A DNA stretch of 64,000 bases from Myxococcales bacterium (lineage in GTDB: Bacteria; Myxococcota_A; UBA9160; UBA4427), in NCBI GenBank assembly GCA_012960035.1, contig DUBZ01000116.1:1-64000 (forward strand), read 5' to 3'. How positions within the stretch are numbered: position 1 is the stretch's first letter; each line of letters begins with the position of its first letter. Below, in pieces: positions 37,204-44,980 of this stretch. The notes beneath the pieces were generated by a model. It worked only from the letters and a program-made list of their open reading frames with translations. It did no database searches and was not told the DNA's origin. The position numbers and the translations under genes were made by a program.

Positions 37204-38586
37204 ATGGCCTTTGTATTAGTGGTCGACGATGAGATCGGCGTACGCGAATCCCTGCGTATGCTGCTTAAGAGCGAGTTTGACGTCGAAACAAGTCCAGACG
37301 TCGAAACTGCCTTGCGCATCATCGGCGATCGGCTTCCCGACCTCATTATCCTCGACCTCGTGATGCCCGGACGCGGCGGCATCGACTTGCTGCGCGAACT
37401 TCGCGACCGCGGCATGGCCGTACCGGTCGTCGTACTCACCGCCTCCAACACGATCGACGCCGCGGTGGGCGCAATGAAGCTCGGCGCCGCCGACTTCATC
37501 ACCAAACCGTTCGAGGTCGAAGCGCTCCGCATCAAGCTTCGTCAGTTACTTCAACACCGTGAACTCGAGCGCGAGGTTGCGCGCTTGCGCGACGAAGTCG
37601 CGGGGCGTGAGCGCCTGGGCCGCATGACGGGCAAGAGCCCAGTCATGCTCGAACTCTTTCGCACGATTGAACGCATTGCCGACTCAAAGGTCAGTGTCTT
37701 GATCTCGGGCGAAAGCGGCACGGGCAAGGAGTTGGTCGCCCAGGCGATCCACGACGTTGGCCCGCGACACGACAAGCCCTTTATCGCGGTCAATTGCGGC
37801 GCGATTCCCCATGACTTGATGGAGAGCGAATTGTTCGGCCACGAACGCGGCGCCTTCACGGGGGCACACGACCAGCGTATCGGCCGGTTCGAAGCTGCGA
37901 ACGGCGGCACGCTGCTGCTCGACGAGATCGGCGAACTCGACCCGAGCCTTCAGGTCAAGTTACTGCGTGCGCTGCAAGAGAAGAAGATCGAACGCCTGGG
38001 GAACCCCCATTCGATCGACGTAGATTGCCGCATCATCACGGCGACCAACCGCAACCTAGAACGCGAGATCGAAACCGGTCGTTTTCGCAGCGACCTCTTC
38101 TACCGGATCAACGTCATCACGGTCGAACTCCCGCCCCTGCGCGAGCGGCGGGAAGACGTACGCCTGCTCGCCGATACCTTCATCGAGCGAATCGGTAAAG
38201 AAGACGGACGAAAGCTTCACTTCGACGCTACGGCAATCGCCGCCATCGAGCGGTACACGTGGCCCGGCAATGTGCGCGAACTCGAAAACGCCGTCGAACG
38301 CGGGGCAGCGCTCTGCCAAAGCGGTCTGATCCGCCTCGAAGATCTGCCAGATTCGATCGTGTCTTCTGGCCGCAGCGACAGGCTCCGAGAGGAATTACGT
38401 ACCGGTAGCGGGGCGTTTGAAGAAACCGTCGGCAGGTTCGAGTGCGAGCTCTTGCTAGAAGCCCTGGAACGCCAGCGATGGAATCAAACCCGTGCCGCCG
38501 AAGATCTAGGTGTGACCCGACGCGTCCTGAAACTCAAGATGGACCGCTTCGACATCGTCGCCCCGGATATCGAAGCCGGCGAATAG
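37204..38586 (+). CDS. NtrC-family sigma-54 response regulator
   Basis: Complete enhancer-binding activator of 460 residues from ATG 37204. Receiver 1-120: VLVVDDEIGVRESLRMLL, phospho-acceptor in LIILDLVMPGRGG, FITKPFEVEAL. AAA+ 140-370: ISGESGTGKELVAQAIHD (Walker A), FGHERGAFTGAHDQRIGRFE (sigma-54 contact loop intact), GGTLLLDEIGELDPSLQVKL (Walker B) and RYTWPGNVRELENAVERG. Fis-type HTH 415-455: LLLEALERQRWNQTRAAEDL and GVTRRVLKLKMDRF. A perfect sigma-54 promoter and a palindromic candidate enhancer lie directly downstream, so the PilZ operon is its likely target. Confidence 0.95.
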   Translation: MAFVLVVDDEIGVRESLRMLLKSEFDVETSPDVETALRIIGDRLPDLIILDLVMPGRGGIDLLRELRDRGMAVPVVVLTASNTIDAAVGAMKLGAADFITKPFEVEALRIKLRQLLQHRELEREVARLRDEVAGRERLGRMTGKSPVMLELFRTIERIADSKVSVLISGESGTGKELVAQAIHDVGPRHDKPFIAVNCGAIPHDLMESELFGHERGAFTGAHDQRIGRFEAANGGTLLLDEIGELDPSLQVKLLRALQEKKIERLGNPHSIDVDCRIITATNRNLEREIETGRFRSDLFYRINVITVELPPLRERREDVRLLADTFIERIGKEDGRKLHFDATAIAAIERYTWPGNVRELENAVERGAALCQSGLIRLEDLPDSIVSSGRSDRLREELRTGSGAFEETVGRFECELLLEALERQRWNQTRAAEDLGVTRRVLKLKMDRFDIVAPDIEAGE

Positions 38587-38612
38587 GCGCGCGTATCGTC
38601 GCCCCTCCGGGT

Positions 38613-38628
38613 TGTTCGCGCGCGAACA
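38613..38628. promoter_or_regulatory. 16-bp perfect palindrome, candidate enhancer site
   Basis: TGTTCGCGCGCGAACA is fully symmetrical and lies about 200 nt upstream of the -24 element, the usual distance and form for an NtrC-type activator binding site. It starts 27 nt after the stop of the activator gene. No second copy is visible in the window. Confidence 0.6.
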
Positions 38629-38806
38629 GTCCCACCCCCTTGGCGTTCAATTTGGAACAGATCCTCTTTCCTTTTTGTTTTCACTATCTTACGTGAATGC
38701 TGCTCGGGAGCCGTTCGAGATCGAACAAGCCCGCAGGGGAGTTGGCGCGAGCTGTGTTCGACTGGGAGCGAAATTCCCAATTAAAATCAGCTAGTTGAGA
38801 AAGTTT

Positions 38807-38828
38807 TGCCAGCTACTGATAGCTGGCA
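38807..38828. promoter_or_regulatory. Inverted repeat overlapping the -24 element
   Basis: TGCCAGCTA and TAGCTGGCA, separated by CTGA, form perfect 9-bp arms. The right arm contains the first bases of the -24 box (TGGCA). A protein bound here would block sigma-54 polymerase, so this is a candidate repressor operator; alternatively it mirrors the -24 sequence to form a second, divergent -24 half. Confidence 0.55.
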
Positions 38829-38839
38829 CGGCACTTGCT
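38824..38839 (+). promoter_or_regulatory. Perfect sigma-54 promoter of the PilZ operon
   Basis: CTGGCACG-GCAC-TTGCT matches the extended sigma-54 consensus at every conserved position. With the -12 C at 38838, transcription should start near 38850, only about 3 nt before the ATG of the next gene. Confidence 0.85.
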
Positions 38840-38852
38840 TTAGTAAGAGACC

Positions 38853-39164
38853 ATGCAGCAAGTTGAACCTCAAAGCACGCGACAAACCAGCGAACAACGC
38901 GGTGTCGTGCCGGTCGCTGACCTCGAAGTCATCAACCCCACAGGTTTTGCAGCTTGGAAGCCGCGGGCTCCGGAATACGCAGCGGCATCTGCAACTTCCT
39001 CACCAAGCCCTTCGACGTCATTCAAGTTGGAGCCCCAGGTCGTAGGCGTGCTCTGCGAGATCGCTCGAATACCAGGACGAACTGAATCCCCTAGCGAAGC
39101 TCTGAACGCGTACGTGTTCGCAAACCGCTTCGACCAGAATGTAAACGGAGAGTTGGCCCGATGA
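38853..39164 (+). CDS. Unknown small protein, first gene of the sigma-54 PilZ operon
   Basis: A 103-residue protein I do not recognise. It has a Gln/Thr-rich N-terminus (QQVEPQSTRQTSEQRG), a Ser/Pro/Ala linker ([12 protein letters not shown]) and a short ordered C-terminus (VVGVLCEIARIPGRTESPSE, then ALNAYVFANRF). No signal peptide or membrane segment. The case for a real gene is the sigma-54 promoter just before it and the ATGA overlap with the PilZ gene. No Shine-Dalgarno is present, in line with a nearly leaderless mRNA. Possibly a partner or regulator of the PilZ protein. Confidence 0.65.
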   Translation: MQQVEPQSTRQTSEQRGVVPVADLEVINPTGFAAWKPRAPEYAAASATSSPSPSTSFKLEPQVVGVLCEIARIPGRTESPSEALNAYVFANRFDQNVNGELAR

Positions 39165-39577
39165 GTGCTGTTCAAAGTAGTGCCATGCAGATCGACACCA
39201 CATCTATCAATCCGAGCACCCTACAGAGCCGCGAATCGCGCCGCGACGGACTTCGCCAAGTCGGCTTCAGCCCTTTCCCGCGTGTGAGTCTCGACGCCGG
39301 TCAGACCTTGGGTCTGCTCATCAACGAATCTGACTCGGGCTTCTGCATGATTGCAAGCGACCGCGAAGAGGTCGGAGACCTGCTTCGCGTGATGGTGCGC
39401 GGTCTTCACGGCCACACGTCGCGCGACGTTGTCGCACGCGTGGTCTGGAGCGAAGCCACCGACGCAGGACGCTGCCGCATGGGCCTCAAGCTCCTGCGCG
39501 AGAATCAGCCGCAAATGGTACGCATGCGATACGAGAGTGAGCACGCGTTAGATCGATTCGCGACGAACCGAGGCTAA
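39161..39577 (+). CDS. PilZ-like domain protein
   Basis: A 138-residue protein resembling a single PilZ domain: an N-terminal ESRRDGLRQVGFSPFPRVSL in place of the RxxxR segment, a central beta region (GQTLGLLINESDSGFCMIAS where DxSxxG would be) and RDVVARVVWSEATDAGRCRM-GLKLL. The c-di-GMP residues are only partly matched: R-R is present, DSDSGF is close to D/NxSxxG. GGAGAG precedes the start, and the gene is coupled to the upstream gene by ATGA. Role inferred: sigma-54-controlled second-messenger output, possibly without c-di-GMP binding. Confidence 0.7.
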   Translation: MSAVQSSAMQIDTTSINPSTLQSRESRRDGLRQVGFSPFPRVSLDAGQTLGLLINESDSGFCMIASDREEVGDLLRVMVRGLHGHTSRDVVARVVWSEATDAGRCRMGLKLLRENQPQMVRMRYESEHALDRFATNRG

Positions 39578-39625
39578 GCCTCGCGGAAACCGCGCAACGG
39601 GGGACCGAAAGGAAAGACAGTTCTA

Positions 39626-39832
39626 TGGGGTCCGGCGATCATCCGGGGGGGTGTCGCCGGTTCCCAAACTGACGAATGGGGCCGGTGGCAATAAATCCGG
39701 GGGGGTAGTCACCGGCTCCCGTTTTCAGATCACATCCATCAGGACGAACCCGAACTCAGGGTCCGCGAGATGACGAGAGTTAAATTAGAGGGCTGGCAGC
39801 ATTAAATCCGGGGGGGTTGCTGCCGGCTCTTT
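39626..39832 (+). repeat. Three covarying hairpins with an identical seven-G loop
   Basis: Hairpin 1: arms CCGGCGA/TCGCCGG at 39632-39638 and 39654-39660. Hairpin 2: arms at 39678-39689 and 39708-39719, core CCGGTG/CACCGG. Hairpin 3: arms at 39787-39801 and 39818-39832, core CTGGCAGCA/TGCTGCCGG. All three loops contain ATCCGGGGGGGT, and hairpins 2 and 3 share AAATCCGGGGGGGT. Stem positions 5 and 6 change in both arms together (C-G/T-A/C-G and G-C/G-C/A-T). This argues for selection on RNA structure. A smaller hairpin (CGCGG-AAA-CCGCG) lies at 39582-39594. The array follows the PilZ gene, so it may be a 3' UTR RNA. Confidence 0.85.
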
Positions 39833-39838
39833 TTTTTC
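39787..39838 (+). terminator. Intrinsic terminator formed by the third seven-G hairpin
   Basis: The third hairpin has about 15 pairs including G-T wobbles and is followed by eight T residues (39830-39837). It is the likely end of the PilZ operon transcript, placing the first two hairpins inside that RNA. Confidence 0.8.
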
Positions 39839-39979
39839 GGTCGTGCTTTTCGAGTTTGAAATGCGGGGCGAATCAACTTCAACTCTGATGTCCGGCCGCG
39901 GACACAATTGGGAGTACTGGCAGCAAACGCGGGTCCCTTCGCGGGGTTCTTGATCTCGCTGCTGCTAGAATTGCCATCC

Positions 39980-40381
39980 ATGTTTGGAATCGGACCGCTC
40001 GAACTCACTGTGATCCTTGTTGTTGCCCTGCTCGTAATGGGCCCGAAGAAGTTGCCCGAACTCGCTCGCACCCTCGGGCGCGGACTTGCGGAATTTCGTC
40101 GGGCTTCGAACGACCTCAAGCGCAGCATCGATATGGACCTCGAAGACCACAAGATCGAGCCGCCAGCGGGCCCCGCTCAAACCGGCGTGTCCCACGTTGC
40201 GTCAAAGAAAGGCCAAGAGGTCGGCAGCAACACGAAGACGAAAGCCGAGCCACACGGCGAAGATCCGCTTGATCCGAAGCCTGAGTCCGAATTAGAAACC
40301 GAACCCGCGGACGACGACCCCATCCCTGCAGCGAGCCCCGCGCCCGCCGTAAAGCGCGAGACGGAACCGCCGGTTGACTGA
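39980..40381 (+). CDS. tatB: Sec-independent translocase protein TatB (TatA/B family)
   Basis: A 133-residue TatA/TatB protein from ATG 39980 ([20 protein letters not shown]). One N-terminal membrane helix is followed by an amphipathic helix ([20 protein letters not shown]) and an acidic, Pro-rich tail. The Gly-Pro hinge and the length fit TatB; with only one such gene here it could serve both roles. It overlaps tatC by 8 nt. Confidence 0.92.
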   Translation: MFGIGPLELTVILVVALLVMGPKKLPELARTLGRGLAEFRRASNDLKRSIDMDLEDHKIEPPAGPAQTGVSHVASKKGQEVGSNTKTKAEPHGEDPLDPKPESELETEPADDDPIPAASPAPAVKRETEPPVD

Positions 40382-41135
40382 TCACGAGCTACCCATCACC
40401 GATCACCTCGCTGAGCTGCGCTCGCGCATTTCCTGGGTGTTGGGCTGTTGGTTTATCGCGGCCGGGCTTTCATACGCGTGGGCGGAACAGATCTTTGCCT
40501 TCTTGCTCGAACCCGCACTCGCGGCCCTTGGCGACGGCGCTTCGCTGCAATCGATCGCGCCCACCGAGATCTTCTTCACCTACGTGAAGTGCGCCCTGCT
40601 CGCGGGCTTCATCTTTTCATCGCCGATGTTCTTCTGGCAGGGTTGGGCCTTCATCGCACCAGGCCTCTATGACGGTGAGAAACGCCACGTCGTTCCGTTT
40701 GCGTTTTTGTCGAGCATCCTCTTTGCCACCGGATCGTTCTTCGGATACACGATCGTTTTCCCGATCATCTTTGAATTCTTCAACAGCTTCAGCAACGAGA
40801 TGGTGATTTCGGCATGGACGATGCGCGAAGTCTTTTCGCTCACGACCCGACTCTTCCTCGCGTTTGGCGTTGCGTTCGAGTTGCCACTGTTGGTCTTCTT
40901 CCTCGCGATGGCGGGCATCGTCACCGCGAAGCAGTTGCTTTCCTTCACTCCGTACGCCGTACTCTGTGTTTTCGTCGCCGCCGCGCTCCTGACGCCACCC
41001 GATGTCGTAAGCCAGTTCTTCCTTGCCATCCCAATGATCGGCTTGTATCTGGCCGGAGTGGGGGCCGCGTTCTTGGTAGCCAAGCGGAAGAAACATGATG
41101 AAGACGAGACGAGCGAGTTGACCCCCGAGGACTGA
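40374..41135 (+). CDS. tatC: Sec-independent translocase protein TatC
   Basis: Six-helix TatC, the signal-peptide receptor of the Tat system. The 253-residue protein begins at TTG 40374 inside tatB ([20 protein letters not shown]) and includes the conserved periplasmic and cytoplasmic loops ([60 protein letters not shown]). The C-terminus is charged ([17 protein letters not shown]). Confidence 0.97.
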   Translation: MTDHELPITDHLAELRSRISWVLGCWFIAAGLSYAWAEQIFAFLLEPALAALGDGASLQSIAPTEIFFTYVKCALLAGFIFSSPMFFWQGWAFIAPGLYDGEKRHVVPFAFLSSILFATGSFFGYTIVFPIIFEFFNSFSNEMVISAWTMREVFSLTTRLFLAFGVAFELPLLVFFLAMAGIVTAKQLLSFTPYAVLCVFVAAALLTPPDVVSQFFLAIPMIGLYLAGVGAAFLVAKRKKHDEDETSELTPED

Positions 41136-41246
41136 GCGAATGTCTCGTCTGGGGCGCGTCTAGAACCGCCCCGAAGATCACAAGTTCCCGCTACCGTGAG
41201 CGGCCGCATCTGCGGCGCCGTTTTCTAACCAAAAGGACGACCCCCC

Positions 41247-42020
41247 ATGACCGACCTCATTCGCAGCGAGCGCAAAGGCGCGATCGCGATCTTGACCCTG
41301 GACCGGCCCAAGACCCTCAACGCCTTGGACGAGTCGCTCCTCCTCGCGCTCGAAGCCGCGGTGCACGAAGTTGCGATCGACAAAAGCGTTCGCGCGGTGA
41401 TCGTGACCGGCGAAGGCCGCGCGTTTGCGGCGGGAGCGGACATCGAAGCGATGAGTCACATGAGCGCGACCGAAGCCGAAGCGTTCAGTCGCCTCGGACA
41501 CCGCGCATTTTCGGCACTCGAAGAATTGGCGGTCCCCAGCATCGCTGCGGTAAACGGTTTTGCGCTCGGCGGTGGATGCGAACTCGCGATGTCGTGCGAC
41601 TGGATTTACGCGTCAACCAAGGCGCGCTTCGGCCAGCCCGAAGTCAAGCTCGGCTTGATCCCCGGCTTCGGCGGAACGAGCCGCCTGGTTCGCCGCGTGG
41701 GTGTCGCGTGGGCGAAAGAGCTGGCGTGCTCGGGCCAAAACCTGGTTGCCGAAGAAGCGCAACGCATCGGGCTCGCAAACCGCATCTTCGAACCCGACGA
41801 CCTTCTGCCCAAGACCCTCGAGGCCGCCGAAGCCGTCGCAGCCGCGGGACCACACGCAGTGCGGTCCGCAAAGCGGGTGATTCAACAAGGGCAGGATGCA
41901 GATGTTCGCACCGCCCACGCGCTGGAGCAGAACGCGTTCGGGTTGGCGTTCTCACGACCGGAGAAGACCGAAGGCGTTGGGGCGTTCTTGGAAAAGCGCG
42001 ATCCGACATTCGAGGATTGA
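41247..42020 (+). CDS. Enoyl-CoA hydratase/isomerase family protein
   Basis: Crotonase-fold enzyme of 257 residues. Oxyanion-hole segments are AFAAGADIEAM and AVNGFALGGGCELAMSCDW; the catalytic Glu pair is in PEVKLGLIPGFGGTSRLVR. It is very like short-chain enoyl-CoA hydratase (crotonase/PaaF type). AAAGGA precedes the ATG. No other beta-oxidation gene is adjacent, so the pathway cannot be stated. Confidence 0.94.
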   Translation: MTDLIRSERKGAIAILTLDRPKTLNALDESLLLALEAAVHEVAIDKSVRAVIVTGEGRAFAAGADIEAMSHMSATEAEAFSRLGHRAFSALEELAVPSIAAVNGFALGGGCELAMSCDWIYASTKARFGQPEVKLGLIPGFGGTSRLVRRVGVAWAKELACSGQNLVAEEAQRIGLANRIFEPDDLLPKTLEAAEAVAAAGPHAVRSAKRVIQQGQDADVRTAHALEQNAFGLAFSRPEKTEGVGAFLEKRDPTFED

Positions 42021-42148
42021 TGCGACTTTGATCGAACGTCGAAGCCCCTCAAGGACGATATCGACCTATTTCCATCCCCGCGGAATGATTGACGGGCTGA
42101 AGTGCCCTTTTGTGTTTTTTGAGAAACCGGGCAGCAAACTCAAGTACA

Positions 42149-42168
42149 GACGACCGGGCCTGGTCGTC
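42149..42168. terminator. Hairpin between convergent hydratase and malic enzyme genes
   Basis: GACGACC and GGTCGTC form a perfect 7-bp stem with a 6-nt loop, 9 nt from the malic enzyme stop. There is no T-run. Probable shared transcript end. Confidence 0.5.
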
Positions 42169-42176
42169 GCAAAACC

Positions 42177-43463
42177 TTATAGATTCGAGATGTCACCGAC
42201 GGTTTGCTGCAACGATTTGGCGTACTCGGCGACGTCGATGTTGATGCGTGCAACACCCGACTCCATCGCGGCGGTTGCCACGGCGGGAGCCACGTACAGA
42301 AGTACGCGCGGATCGAAGGGCTTGGGGATGATGTAGCCCGGCGAAAAGTCGAAGTCTTCGCCCGGGTACGCGTGCTTCACCGCTTCGGGCACCATCTCAC
42401 CACGGCGGGCTAGTTCTGCAAGCGCGCGCACAGCGGCGAGCTTCATGGGTTCGTTGATCTGCGTTGCGCGCACGTCGAGTGCGCCACGGAAGATAAACGG
42501 GAACCCCAAGACGTTGTTCACCTGGTTGGGGTAGTCGGAACGGCCCGTCGCGCAGATGGCGTCACGCCGCACCGCGTGTACGTCCGAAGGCGTGATCTCG
42601 GGGTCGGGGTTCGCCATCGCGAAGATGATGGGTTGCGGTGCCATCGAGTCGACCATCTCTTTGGTCACGATGCCCGCGGAAGAGCAGCCCACGAAGACAT
42701 CTGCACCCACCATCGCTTCCGCGAGTGTGCGCCGGGTGGTCTCGATCGCGAATTCTTCTTTGTAAATGTTCATCCCGTGTTCGCGACCTTTGTAGATCAC
42801 GCCACGGCTGTCGGCCATGTGCAGGTTCTCGGCCGGAACGCCCAAGTCTTTGTAGAGCTTCGAGCACGCAATCCCGGCTGCGCCCGCACCCGAGATGACG
42901 ATCTTGATCGACTCCATGTGGCGGCCGGTGAGCATCACTGCATTCAGGAGTGCCGCTGCACTAATGATCGCCGTGCCATGCTGGTCGTCGTGAAAGACCG
43001 GGATGTCGAGGCTTTGATTCAAGCGCTTTTCGATCACAAAGCACTCGGGCGCACGGATGTCTTCGAGGTTGATGCCCCCGAAGGTCGGTGCGATCAGTTC
43101 GATCGTTCGAATAATTTCTTCGGGGTCTTGGCTATCGATTTCGATGTCGAACACATCGATGTCGGCGAAGCGTTTAAAGAGAACGCCCTTGCCTTCCATC
43201 ACCGGCTTGCCAGCCAGTGCGCCAATGTTGCCCAGTCCGAGGACCGCGCTGCCATTCGTAATCACCGCGACCAAATTGCTCTTCGCCGTGTAGCGATAGG
43301 CAGCATCTGGGTCGGCCTGAATTTCCATGCACGGCGCCGCGACTCCCGGCGTGTAGGCGAGGGAAAGATCGTCAGCCGTCTTACAGGGCTTGGTGGGAAC
43401 TACTTTGATTTTCCCGGGGCGGCCGTTCTCGTGATAAGCGAGTGCTTCTTCTTTCAGTCCCAC
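42177..43463 (-). CDS. maeB: Malic enzyme (short form)
   Basis: Oxidative decarboxylation of malate to pyruvate with NAD(P). The 428-residue length matches the compact malic enzymes without the phosphotransacetylase domain. Key sequences: [40 protein letters not shown] (substrate/cofactor), [17 protein letters not shown]-type [20 protein letters not shown] (metal-binding Asp), and [16 protein letters not shown] for NAD(P). A possible IclR-type operator lies about 95 nt upstream. Confidence 0.96.
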   Translation of the reverse strand: MGLKEEALAYHENGRPGKIKVVPTKPCKTADDLSLAYTPGVAAPCMEIQADPDAAYRYTAKSNLVAVITNGSAVLGLGNIGALAGKPVMEGKGVLFKRFADIDVFDIEIDSQDPEEIIRTIELIAPTFGGINLEDIRAPECFVIEKRLNQSLDIPVFHDDQHGTAIISAAALLNAVMLTGRHMESIKIVISGAGAAGIACSKLYKDLGVPAENLHMADSRGVIYKGREHGMNIYKEEFAIETTRRTLAEAMVGADVFVGCSSAGIVTKEMVDSMAPQPIIFAMANPDPEITPSDVHAVRRDAICATGRSDYPNQVNNVLGFPFIFRGALDVRATQINEPMKLAAVRALAELARRGEMVPEAVKHAYPGEDFDFSPGYIIPKPFDPRVLLYVAPAVATAAMESGVARINIDVAEYAKSLQQTVGDISNL

Positions 43464-43979
43464 GTGGACATTTCCCTATGCCGCTACAGGGGGGGGTGTA
43501 CGCGACTCACTTTGACGTTCCCCACGTGTTGGCCTCCACCTGAGACCCCGGGGATACGAAATTCCGATTTCGAAGATCGAAGTTTTCAAAAATAAAATCC
43601 GATTCTATCCGACGTCTCCCGTCTCGGGAACCCGATAGGCATGGAGTTTCAGGGACTTGCACCGCCGAGCCCCGGGTCGCGCGCGGAAACGCATCGACCC
43701 GTTGTGACACGTGAAGGCGAACCCCTACGACGAGCGAAGATACACCGTGGCGTGGAACGGACCAGCTATTTCTCAGTGGGCAGCAAAATTCGCCGCACTG
43801 CGAATGCCAGCCGCTCGCTGCGCGAGATCACAGATCCACGTGATCCAACGACGTGATGACGCCGTGGATGCCTACGGACCGCCCAACACACGCGATCGCC
43901 GAACTTGGGTTCTGACATGCGCGGTTTGTGCGTCAACCGACTCGTCGAACGACCCCGAGCGAACCACCCAGAAATCGAG
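43464..43979. other. Intergenic region between maeB and the IclR gene
   Basis: About 515 nt with no believable gene. It contains an eight-G run (43487-43494), an AT-rich section near 43586-43604, and the inverted repeat at 43558. It should hold the maeB promoter. Confidence 0.5.
43558..43571. promoter_or_regulatory. GAAAT-N4-ATTTC inverted repeat upstream of maeB
   Basis: GAAATTCCGATTTC has perfect 5-bp arms. IclR-family operators are often short palindromes with GAAAT/ATTTC-like arms, and an IclR-type gene is the next neighbour. The link is inference. Confidence 0.35.
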
Positions 43980-44759
43980 CTACCCCAGGTTCCGACTCAA
44001 CCGCTCCGCCGCATCAACCACCGCCGGCGCAACAGCCCCGAGCAGATGATCTTCGGACAGACGGAACGCCGGGCCTGAGACCGAGATCGCAGCGACAACG
44101 TTGCCGCCGTCGTTGAGGACCGGAGCCGCGACACAGCGCAGACCCGCTTCGCACTCTTCCATGTCGACGGCGAAACCCTGAAGGGCCACGGAAGACAGGT
44201 GCTCCACAAACTTGTGGGGATCGGTGATGCTGTTGGGCGTGAGCGCGACCATCCGGTGGTCTTCGACCAGGCCAGACGCGAACTCTTCTCTCGCCTGTGC
44301 GTCGAGGCCAGCCAAAAGAACCTTGCCGATGGCCGTGTTCTGAGCCGGAAGCCGCAAGCCAACGCGAGAGGCGGTCGTGATCAACCGCCCCGGGACTTCG
44401 GCGTCGAGGTGAATCACTTCGCCGCCACGCAGCGATGCGATGTGGGCAGTTTCGGCGAGGGACCGACTCAGCTCTTCGAGGATCGGACGCGCGCTGCGCA
44501 GGAGCGAGTTGCCCCGGGCAAAGGATCGACCGAGTTCCAAGCAGCCCGTTCCGAGACGGTACCGCTCACTTCGTGCACTCTGCTCGATGTATCCGTTCTC
44601 TTCGAGAGTCGCAAGAAGACGAAAGACGTTGTTTTTGTGCAGGCTTAGACGACGGGAGAGATCGCTTACCCCGATCTCGTCTTCTTCTGAAAACATTTCC
44701 AAAACTCGCAGTGCGTTGCTGACCGTCTGAATGGAGTAATCGCTCTTCGCTTTCGTCAT
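43980..44759 (-). CDS. IclR-family transcriptional regulator
   Basis: A 259-residue regulator. N-terminal winged helix: ALRVLEMFSEEDEIGVSDLS, then RRLSLHKNNVFRLLATLEEN and GYIEQ. C-terminal effector domain (about 80-255): HLDAEVPGRLITTASRVGLR, then PAQNTAIGKVLLAGLD and VAAPVLNDGGNVVAAISVSG. IclR proteins often control catabolic or anaplerotic genes. Malic enzyme is the nearest gene downstream on the same strand and a candidate target. Confidence 0.94.
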   Translation of the reverse strand: MTKAKSDYSIQTVSNALRVLEMFSEEDEIGVSDLSRRLSLHKNNVFRLLATLEENGYIEQSARSERYRLGTGCLELGRSFARGNSLLRSARPILEELSRSLAETAHIASLRGGEVIHLDAEVPGRLITTASRVGLRLPAQNTAIGKVLLAGLDAQAREEFASGLVEDHRMVALTPNSITDPHKFVEHLSSVALQGFAVDMEECEAGLRCVAAPVLNDGGNVVAAISVSGPAFRLSEDHLLGAVAPAVVDAAERLSRNLG

Positions 44760-44980
44760 GAATTAGGCTGCTCTCAGATGCAAGGGGTTAGGGGGTGGCT
44801 GTGTGTGTGTGCTGGGCCGTGATGGGTCTTTGTTGCCGCTGACCGTTGCTGACTTCTCGCCGTGCCGTGCTTTCGATTGTTGCGATTCGCTGACTAGGTC
44901 TCGCTTGTTGGTGCCAGTGCTTGGCTTAAATGCTTGGCTTAAATGCTTGACGCAAGTCATTGGTTTCCAACGACCAAGAC

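Noticed and set aside
43480-43500. Eight-G run upstream of maeB as a fourth G-loop hairpin
   Set aside because: No ATCC precedes the Gs and no flanking arms pair, so it does not match the array at 39626-39832.
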